Source: Acanthamoeba lenticulata
Lineage: Eukaryota; Discosea; Longamoebia; Acanthamoebidae
Reading direction: 5' to 3'
Length of the DNA: 11,825 bases
NCBI GenBank assembly: GCA_002179805.1
Contig: NAVB01002429.1
Span: 1 to 11,825, forward strand
In this document: positions 1 through 7,493 of the stretch, piece by piece
How positions within the stretch are numbered: position 1 is the stretch's first letter
How the letters are laid out: each line of letters starts with the position of its first letter
Notes under the pieces: model-generated
What the model saw: the letters and a program-made list of their open reading frames with translations, nothing else
What the model was told of the DNA's origin: nothing
Databases searched by the model: none
Translations under genes and position numbers: made by a program

Positions 1-2
1 AG

Positions 3-212
3 GTGATGTTTGACGGGCTGGGCGGATTCCCGCGCAAGAAGGTGACGCAGCTGCGCAACCACTACTACCCGGTGGTGGCGCAGGAAGTGGCCGCCCTCCA
101 GCAGATGCGCGCCCAGTTAGCCGCTCAGCTGGGCCCGCGCAAGCCGACGACCGCCGCTGACCTTCTTGCTCGCGAGCGGCAGGCGACGGCTGAACAGCAG
201 CACATCTTTTAG
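3..212 (+). CDS. 3' terminal exon of an unidentified protein gene (partial)
   Basis: The window opens with AG followed by an open frame (GTG ATG TTT GAC) that runs 69 codons to a TAG at 210-212. The AG looks like a splice acceptor, so this is probably the last exon of a gene whose earlier exons lie to the left; no start codon need be present. Codons are strongly G/C-ending, as in the clear genes of the window. The peptide has a glycine-rich start (FDGLGGFPRKK), then a long amphipathic helix rich in Gln, Ala and Leu (VAQEVAALQQMRAQLAAQL), and ends in AEQQHIF. I do not recognise the family and assign no function. It converges on the DUF5662-like gene, whose stop codon begins at 271. Confidence 0.65.
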   Translation: MMFDGLGGFPRKKVTQLRNHYYPVVAQEVAALQQMRAQLAAQLGPRKPTTAADLLARERQATAEQQHIF

Positions 213-268
213 TCATGAACATGATGACAGCTGTCAGCCACGAGTGATGAAGAACAAGACACTTTTTT

Positions 269-1093
269 TCAACACCAAGAGGCGAGCCACAGCCGAAGGG
301 AGGAGAAGCCTTTCGTCCGCTGGTAAGCCTGCTCGAGTTGCTGCAGGTGGGTGAAGCTCGCCTGGTCGCCGCTGTCCAAGATGGTGGAGGCTGCCGCCTT
401 CCAGTCGAACCACGGCACGTCGGCCTCGAAGCCCATCACGCAAAGAGCCGCGGCGAGGCGCAGTCGATCAACGGGGTGCATGTTCTTCTTCGGAAGATCC
501 TCTTTCAGGTACGGCCACTGTCTGCAATAAGAAAGAAGCTTGAGTGGACCACATCACCACCACGGTCGGGAAGTTGGTGAAAGCGGTCCGACCCCGACTT
601 CGGCCAGACAAAGTTGTAGGCGAGATAGGCAGAAAACATGTCGACCGCCATCTCTGCGACGGCGTCGTTCGTCATGTGGCTGATCACGGTATTGTCCTTC
701 CTGCATGAGCACGCACACCAACAACAAGAGGCTTAACAAAAAGGCCTGATGGACAAACTCGTGGCCACACCTTTGAAAGAATTCGGGGTGGTGTTCGTTG
801 CGGCTGTAGTGCAGTTTGCACACCTGACCGAACCTCCGCTTGACTCGATCTCGTTCTTCGTCAGAGGCCTTCGGACCGTAGAGAAAGGCAGAGTAGCCGA
901 AGAACTCGCTCGGGTGAAATTTGGAGAGGTCGTGTATCACCAACCTGCGCCATGACAGTCTGAGTTTGGGCGGGAGGCGTGGGTTGAGGATGCACCGGCC
1001 CACTAGAACGATGAACGTCTTGTGCAAGATGACCGAGAAGGTGAATCTGAACCAGCTGTACACTGTCCACAACGTGCGCATCATCGGGAGCAT
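269..1093 (-). CDS. DUF5662-family-like protein, three exons, 227 residues
   Basis: Exons read 1093-771, 700-593 and 521-269. Both introns are phase 2, have GT/AG ends and restore one continuous frame. The start is the first of three nearby ATGs (protein begins MLPMMRTLW). Residues 12-35 are hydrophobic and could be a membrane anchor. An HD motif follows at residues 54-59 (HDLSKF), then a histidine-rich motif at 95-105 (HYSRNEHHPEF) and a helix at 116-136 containing MTNDAVAEMAVDMF. That order (HDLSKF, a [H/Y]xxNxHH segment, then Met...EMxxD) is what I recall for DUF5662, a family of unknown function; the assignment is from memory. The histidines and aspartate suggest a metal site, which is inference. 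The C-terminal third (from about 145) is helical and ends LWLASWC. No biochemical role is assigned. Confidence 0.72.
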
Positions 1094-1998
1094 GCTGCCG
1101 CAAGGGTGCTGTGCTTTTCTTCGTTTAGAGCTTTTTCTTTTGCCTTTTCTCGGCCGTTGAGCGTCCCTGGATACCGTAGTGCCACGGGTGCCAACACCAC
1201 CGCTGTTAGTGTTTTGGTCGCTTCACGCCAAAGAACCTCTCATACAATCATCAAAAGACGTCGTCAGGGTGTGCGCAGGAGAACATATGCCAATTTAGCG
1301 CACAGGCTCGTGCGGATGGGACCCATCAATCTTCGTCTGGCGATTTCTCAGTTTTCACAGTTTTCTTTTGTTTTCTCAGCCAATCAAAATATCGGCTCCC
1401 TTCCCGGTTAGTGGCCAGGCGACCGGCAGAGCCTCAACGAACGGCATACGGTTCAGTTCAGCCTCTACAAGAACGTCACGTTCACGTACCTGAGCCTCCG
1501 CCGCCTCCTCTTGCTGAGCAATTCAGTCAGATCAAAGCACACCACGTCCAGCGCATCGTGCCAGAAGGCTACCAGGGCTGAGGCCACCATTGCATGGGCT
1601 TACACACGCACACGCACTTTCGTTTTTCAACAACCAAATAGATCAAATCAAGCTGAATCTCGATCTTGCAAAGAGTTGAACGTCAGCCAACTGCTGCCAT
1701 TTGGCGTCTCCAGTCATCTGAACTCCTGTACCACGACGTTTGCCAAAACCACGACTTTGTCAGCTGCAATGGGCTAAGGCCCACGAAAGACAGGTCTTTA
1801 GGGGAGAGAACCGAAGGAGTGATCAGACGCGGACAACCATGAAGTGGCGGTCTTAGTCCAACGTCCCACATTGATCAACAGTTCTGAGAGGCCATCCACA
1901 AATCAGTGTGTCACACACTGGACCAGCCCCAATGACATAGGCGTGGGCAGGAGGTGGGTGCTGCATACCATAATCATCTTTCTCCACTGTAAGCCCAG
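1094..1998 (+). other. Poorly resolved 0.9-kb stretch with exon-like fragments
   Basis: No complete gene can be supported here. The best fragment starts after a pyrimidine-rich acceptor (TTCCCGGTTAG, ending at 1411) and is open from 1412; its first 30 codons have good codon use and include ERHTVQFSLYKNVTFTYLSL. Coding quality then drops. A different frame near 1530-1570 reads HHVQRIVPEGYQG, and a third frame near 1712-1758 reads YHDVCQNHDFVSC. No pair of splice sites joins these pieces in phase to each other or to the exon at 1999. The first 300 bases (1094-1400) are T-rich on the plus strand and would hold the promoter and 5' UTR of the minus-strand DUF5662-like gene; I see no clear TATA box. 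Confidence 0.4.
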
Positions 1999-2416
1999 GC
2001 GTCAAGTTTGCCTGAGCTTGTGGTACCAAAATGCCAACTTCTCCATTGGCGCCGGCTCGCTCAAGTGGTCGATCAACCTCACCACGCCCGACGGCACGTC
2101 GGCAAGCGCCGGGAGCCAGGGTCTGGTGCTGCGGTACCAGCTCTCGAACCTGTTGAGCAGCGCCACCAACCCGTCATCAGCGCCACTTTCCGCGGACGAG
2201 GCGGCTGCGACACTGATCCGGAAGAGCGACACGCCGCAGCCGGGCATGACCACCAACATCGTGCAACTCGACGCCGGCCGCGCGGTCGCATTAGTTGAAC
2301 TGTTCCAGCGCAACAAGAGAATGGGCCGATCTACTTTGGATCTTGATCATTCCCTGAACGATCATGGCCCTGAACAAGATGACGCACTCGGATGGTCTTT
2401 TACCAACTTGTTTTAA
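1999..2416 (+). pseudogene. Terminal exon of a beta-rich protein, possibly a decayed gene
   Basis: After an acceptor CCCAG at 1994-1998, a phase-2 frame runs to a TAA at 2414-2416. Codon use from about 2024 to 2310 is as strong as in the clear genes, and on this strand only: the antisense open frame at 2002-2316 has poor codons. The peptide alternates polar and hydrophobic residues as in a beta sandwich (NFSIGAGSLKWSINLT, then GLVLRYQLSNLL, then GMTTNIVQLDAGRAVALVEL). This could be an extracellular-type domain, but I cannot name the family. The last 35 codons (from about 2311) have weak codon use, so the original stop may be lost. Upstream fragments with similar beta character lie in incompatible frames. 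A degenerating gene fits best; a multi-exon gene whose introns I failed to place is the alternative. It ends 53 bp from the stop of the convergent large gene. Confidence 0.45.
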
Positions 2417-2469
2417 ATTCATCATGTGTTGGTGATCTTTGTGTAAATACGAGGGCCATTGCTTTTCCC

Positions 2470-3343
2470 TCACGCCTCCATCTCGTCTTCATCTTCTTCG
2501 CACATCTGTTGTTCATCGTCCTCCTCGCTTTCCTCTTCAGCGGCGCTGCCGTCCTGAGAAAGCTTTCTGCGCTTGGGCTGCCGTTCCTGGCGGTCCTCCT
2601 CCTCCTCCTCCTCGCTGTCGTCGAGATCACCTCGGGCGACAAACTCGAGGTTGAGCATCCCAAAGAGCTTTCGGTCGAGTTCGAACAACAGTGTGGCCAA
2701 CGCCATGTATTCCGCCCTGTAGCAATGCGTCTCTGTACAAGATTGGTGATGACATAAGGCGTGAGAGTTCAATCCCACTCATCTTGATGAGCGGCGCGCG
2801 GTGCAGTACCAAGTTTGGCGCTCAAACGGCCGACGTTATCCATGTGTTCACCCAGGCTGCTCACTGTGTGTAGAACGACGTTAAGCGCGAATCGAGCGGC
2901 GGGAGGGCTGGTGCACAAGCTCACGGACGACGTACGGCCGACAGACAGGCTGAGACGCGAATACCAAACGGAGATGCGCTTGATTCCAAACTCGACTTCC
3001 TCGATCAAGAACGACGGAGGCTCGGGTGCTGCCTGGTTGACGCAAGTAGCCAGGTCGATCCCAAACACCATGTCCACCCAGTTGGCGAGGCCCTCCTGTA
3101 CATCGCCCATAGTGGGCCCACCAGAGACGGTCAGCGCATCCACAACACTTTCTTGGGGTTGTGGTGAAGGTTGATCACCAGCGAAGCGGTTTCTTCGTAC
3201 CTGCAGGGAAGTCAAGCGGATCCTGAGCAGATCACTCAGCTCGTGCGGCTCACTGGCCAAGGCGTCTCGGATGCGCACCCACGACCTGATTGGTGGCCGC
3301 AGAGTGTTCAGAGGTAACTCTCGATACCCAAACGAGAGAGAAA

Positions 3344-3375
<32 letters not shown>

Positions 3376-6300
3376 GAGATAGAGGGCAAAGGAGCGTACA
3401 GGGCAAAAGCGCTCACATCGTGGCGTTCTGGCTCGCGCAGCAGCAACTCGGCCCGTTCGATGAGCGGTGCGACTCGTTGTTCGCACTTGTGCTCCTCGAC
3501 TTCCCGACGGAGTTGAGCGATCAAGGCATCAACTTGCTCCTTGGCGGACTCCTCGAGCCTTCATTGTCGCCCACGCCCCAACACACCAACACCACATGAG
3601 TCTCCTACCATCACGATGGGAACGACGGAATAGTTGGCCTTGTACTCGGGAAAGTGTTTGACCAACTCGTCACTCACGAGTCGAGCCTTGTTCTCGAGTC
3701 GGCTCACCTGGAAGCAGAAGAGCAGCTTCACCGACGGTCCATCCGGTTGATTGGCGAACAGCGCGCGAAGGGCGTTGCACTTGCCCAATCGGGCCTGCGT
3801 GAAGTGCCCAAAGTGAAACTTGGCGAGCTCCTGCAATGAGGCCTTGAGCGCTGCGACCGAGTCCTCTGTATCGTGATCCTGCTCCTCCCCCAAATGATAG
3901 TCATCACCATCATCATTCACCTCTCGTTGTTTTCGGCGCAGCAAAAGTACATTGAAAGTGTTCGTACCTCGCCCAAAACAGCCAGCTGTTCCACAACATC
4001 CACCACCGTGGCCAGGTGGCCGTAGACCTCCTGCAACGCGATCTGCTTGCCGCCGACAGCAAGATAAGATGCGATGAAATGAGATATGTCCAGATCATCA
4101 CATCTGTCCTCCTGGAGGACTTGTGCGTGCGTGTGTGTGTGTGTGTGGTGTGCGTGTGCAGACCTTGGGGCGATAGCCTTCGGCAGAGGCCTGGTCCCTG
4201 CTTTGGTCGATCCACTGCGCGCAGGCCGTGATCTGTGCGGTCAGCGTGGCGAACTTTCGGGCCTTGAGGTCGTCCATGATCTCCAGGGCCTCTTGCTCGA
4301 TGCTCCGCATGCGCCCGAGGACCGCTTCCCAACATCTCTGGCATTCCGCGCCGATGCCCGGCGGCACCTCGCCCAGGGACTCGACCGTCTTGCGGTACTC
4401 GGTCACGGCGTACTTGAGCCTGTTCTCCCCTCCCCCCCCCCATATACATAGCATCTCGTGAGTGGCCATCATGCGTCGGCGACAAGGGGGGCGCATGTGT
4501 CCTGGCGCACATACCAGGTCGAGTAGTTGTAGACCGACAGGTTGGTCTGCAGGCCGTCGCGCAGGACCCGGAGCTTGGCGCTCATCTGGTCGGCTCGCAG
4601 CGTCTGCCAACAGAAGTTTGGAAACCTTGAGGTAAGATTACATGGGCCAATGTGCCTGAGGGGAAGGGCAACGCACATAGTCGAGCAGTCGCATGATGTC
4701 GCGGCTGCTGCCCTGCGCGCAAAGATCGCGCAGCGGCAACTGGGACACGGCTCGCAGATGGACCAGTTCCGCCATCGCGTCGTCCTTCTCTGCCTGCGCA
4801 TGAGCCATGATCCGCCGCTGTTGCTCGATGTCGCCCTCGGAAGGCGCGTCGGCGCCAAGAGACGCACCGCCAGGCATGGAGTACAGAACGTCCGCAGCTC
4901 GCCAAACGCGTGACAGCTGGGCCACAACAAAGCCGTTGAACGTCTCGCGGAGGCGCGTCGTCACTAACCGCTGAAGTCGCGCGTCAAGGTCGCCGACCAG
5001 CCAGAAGGGCTCCTCGGCCAGCTGGTCAACGCGGGAGAAGCGTTTGTACATGTCCTGCACTCGGTCCAACGAGACCGACGGGCTCTGCAGCTCGGCTTCG
5101 GCCTTGTCCTGCACATCACCGCGCGCCAGGTTGAGGGAATGGCCATCACGTACATGAGACGCTCCACGCTGGCGATGAATACGTCAGGTACGAACCAGTT
5201 GACTCCGCAAAGCTTGCGAGCGGGATGAAACGATCAGGTGCATCAAGCGATCCATGATGTCGTTCATCTTCTGCTTGGTCCGTCCCTCCATATTGAACCA
5301 GGCCTGTCGCGCGCGAAGAACAACGCCCACTCGTGAGCGTCATATGCCAACCAGCCAATCATGAATCAAACCACCGCTGCACAACACGAGGCGCACCTGA
5401 GAGCGGGCCTTGTGGTCCCTGAGCTGACGGGCATGCTGAAGCGTCGCGGAGATCGTGGCCTCCACCAGCTCCTGCGCAGTCGGCGCTGGGTCCTCGTCGA
5501 CGTTCTCTTCGGCCTTGGGCTGGCTGGTGGTGGCCGTCGCTGAGGAAGGTCGGCGGAGGCTCATGACGCTGCTTTGAGCCGCGATCTCTGCCGCCGCTTC
5601 GGCGGTTTGCTCGTTCAGCATATGCTGTCGACGCTGGAACGCGAGCAGCTGGGCGCGGTCGACCGCGCCGGCGCGCTGGGCTTCAAACAGGTCCTTCAGC
5701 AGCTCCTGCTGTTCGGCCACCCAGGTCGCCACGCCGTCGAGTTCGGCCGCGATAAGCTCCAGCTCGTGCTTCCGTGCGGCGGCGACGACGTCAACCAGGG
5801 CCTCGTGGCGCTCGTGGACTCGGGCGATGGTCCGGCTGGCCAGAGCACCGGCGGGAACTGACTCAAGCGACTTGAGGAGCTGGCGGGAGCGCTGGATGTT
5901 GAGGTCCACGTCGTAGATTCTGAGCGTCGACGGCATGCTTGGCACGGAGCTCATCCACTCCTCGGCCTCGATCACTATGTTGATGTACCTGATGATTATG
6001 ATGATGGCGGTTGAGCATCTCCAAAGAGACAAGAACATCGACATCTTCAACAATGAAAGCGAGTCACGCGCACCGTTCCTGGTCGGTTGGGCGCTGGTTG
6101 GGCACCAACGCGCGGAAGCGGGCACTCAGTGTCTGGAAAAGGCCGCCCAGCTCCAACAACCTGGCGAGCCGGTCAATCTGACGCGCCCGCCGGCGAGGAA
6201 AAGGAGACTGGTTTGAGGGAAATCCATACTCTTCGGGCGAAATCAAGGGATCGAGCGTCATCTTGCTCCACACAGCTCTGACTCGCACAGCTTGATGAAG

Positions 6301-7363
6301 CACTGCATTACCGCTCAGCTCCTCGATAAGCGGGTCGAGCTGTTTCCACTCCTCGTCCTGCAGCCTGCGGTGGCGAAGTACGGCAAAAGGGCAAAACAAG
6401 GACCCATGAATGGACGCAAGGGGAGAGAAACAGAGAAAGACGGGGCGGACGCACCCGGCGTAGAGCTGCTTCATGTCCCGAAGATTGAGGAGTTCGGCGA
6501 GCTTGTCCAACACTTCCTCGAGGGAGGTGAGCGAGTCTCGGTCGTAGGCCAGCTTGATGCTCAGCTGTTTGCGGTGATACGCCACGATCCCGGCGCGCTG
6601 CACCTCATCGGTCCGCTTCAGTTCGCGCGTGTGCTTGCTGGGGAACCACTGTGGCGACGGGACCACAGGTGTTAGCGGTCCGTTATCCCAAATGCGGACA
6701 GAAGGTCAGCGTGGCCGGCGTACGGTGTTGTGCGACTGGGCTTGCTTGAGTTGCCGCTGGACCACCCCGCCCAAGGACAGGGCGATTCCCACGTCCGCGT
6801 CATCCCACTGCTCGTAGGGGTTCCTGTTGAACCACTCGGCGGAGAGGCCCACCAGGTTTACCAGCTTGGCGTCGACGAGCTGCACGACCGTCTCGAGCAC
6901 CACGCGTAAGAACGCCCCAAGTCCCTCGCGCCAGGCGTCTGCTCGCGGTTTGTACCGTTAATCGCTTGGTTCAAGCTGCGCCAAGGAGCCTCGCTTGTGA
7001 AGCGCGAGAGGAGGAAGAGGACGAACCGATGAAAGCGCTCCGAGGCAACTGCACGGAGAACAATTTGGCCAGCTCGAGCTGCAGGTTGGCGGCAGCCTTA
7101 CCAGACTCCCACAGCTGATTCAGGCGCTTGACGAGGCCCTCGGTCTGTCTGGTTCCCGTGAACTGAGCTTCGGCTTGGGCGGCCCTGTCATCGAACAGGC
7201 TCGAACGAAGCGCCTCGGCTTGATTGTGGAGCGTGATCAGATCACGGCCCAGCGAGTGGAGCGCAAACAGCCCCCTGCCAAGCAGCACATCACCCACCGT
7301 GGCTGTTACTGTTGCCCTTTTTGGTTGCTCGGTGGTGGGCGTGCCGGTACCTGTAAAGGTCAT
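2470..7363 (-). CDS. Large helical protein of unknown family with acidic C-terminal tail, ~18 exons, ~1,147 residues
   Basis: Proposed exons: 7363-7027, 6938-6724, 6648-6455, 6364-6289, 6177-6074, 5988-5397, 5303-5196, 5108-4677, 4603-4515, 4419-4164, 4042-3968, 3878-3609, 3551-3417, 3285-3254, 3200-3149, 3095-2936, 2863-2810 and 2732-2470. All junctions are GT/AG and the phases agree end to end. The start is the first in-frame ATG, in a Thr-rich N-terminus whose codon use is weak, so the true start is uncertain. The body is almost entirely amphipathic helix; the 198-codon exon at 5988-5397 is Ala/Glu/Gln-rich and probably coiled coil. The last ~55 residues are Glu/Asp-rich (DDSEEEEEED) around QPKRRKLSQ, a possible nuclear localisation signal. 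I recognise no domain. A scaffold or tether, perhaps nuclear, is only inference. Doubtful spots: 6288-6178 can be read as an in-frame intron or as exon, and 5196-5150 and 3285-3149 have competing readings (see findings). Confidence 0.72.
3346..3373. repeat. (GAAA)7 microsatellite
   Basis: Seven perfect GAAA units lie in an intron of the large minus-strand gene. On the transcribed strand they read (TTTC)n and lengthen a pyrimidine-rich stretch that lies well upstream of the acceptor at 3286. Confidence 0.9.
4122..4158. repeat. GT/AC dinucleotide repeat
   Basis: A pure GT run at 4131-4147 with imperfect GTGC flanks. It sits just inside the 5' end of the intron that follows the exon 4419-4164, and reads as CA repeats in the transcript. 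Confidence 0.85.
4432..4441. repeat. C10 homopolymer
   Basis: Ten C residues (G10 in the transcript) lie about 12 bases before the acceptor of the exon starting at 4419, where a pyrimidine tract would be expected instead. Its length could be misread in sequencing. Confidence 0.8.
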
Positions 7364-7493
7364 GCGCGCGGTCAAGGGTCGGTTGGTTGTCGATGGACTT
7401 CAGGGCTCTGTCCGCTGTCTCTTGTGCTGTTTTGATTTTTTGAAGATTTTTTGTTTAAAAAAAAAAACCAAAAAAACACAAACTAATTCATCA
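7364..7493 (-). promoter_or_regulatory. Short intergenic spacer: end of the F-box gene and upstream region of the large gene
   Basis: These 130 bases separate the F-box stop codon from the first ATG of the downstream minus-strand gene. In the gene direction the spacer is T-rich just after the stop, with an 11-T run (7467-7457) within a longer T/A-rich patch. It then turns GC-rich up to the ATG. The T-rich patch could serve 3'-end formation of the upstream gene, start-site selection of the downstream gene, or both. No TATA box or AATAAA signal is clear. Confidence 0.35.
7457..7467. repeat. A11 homopolymer (T11 on the gene strand)
   Basis: Located 27-37 bases past the F-box stop codon, inside the spacer before the large gene. 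Confidence 0.8.

Noticed and set aside
2002..2316. 104-codon minus-strand open frame
   Set aside because: It mirrors the plus-strand exon 1999-2416, which has much better codon use and protein-like sequence.
3346..3373. GAAA repeat as part of a CRISPR or satellite array
   Set aside because: It is a simple intronic microsatellite with no spacers or longer repeat unit.
4086..4451. 121-codon plus-strand open frame starting in the GT repeat
   Set aside because: Its N-terminus is translated microsatellite (CVCVCV), and the rest is antisense to a clear exon at 4419-4164.
5196..5240. Programmed ribosomal frameshift in the large gene
   Set aside because: There is no slippery heptamer or clear downstream structure, and a normal intron removes the need for a shift.
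7232..7246. Palindrome CGTGATCAGATCACG
   Set aside because: It lies in a coding exon (Gly-Arg-Asp-Leu-Ile-Thr codons) and is expected by chance; there is no second site nearby.
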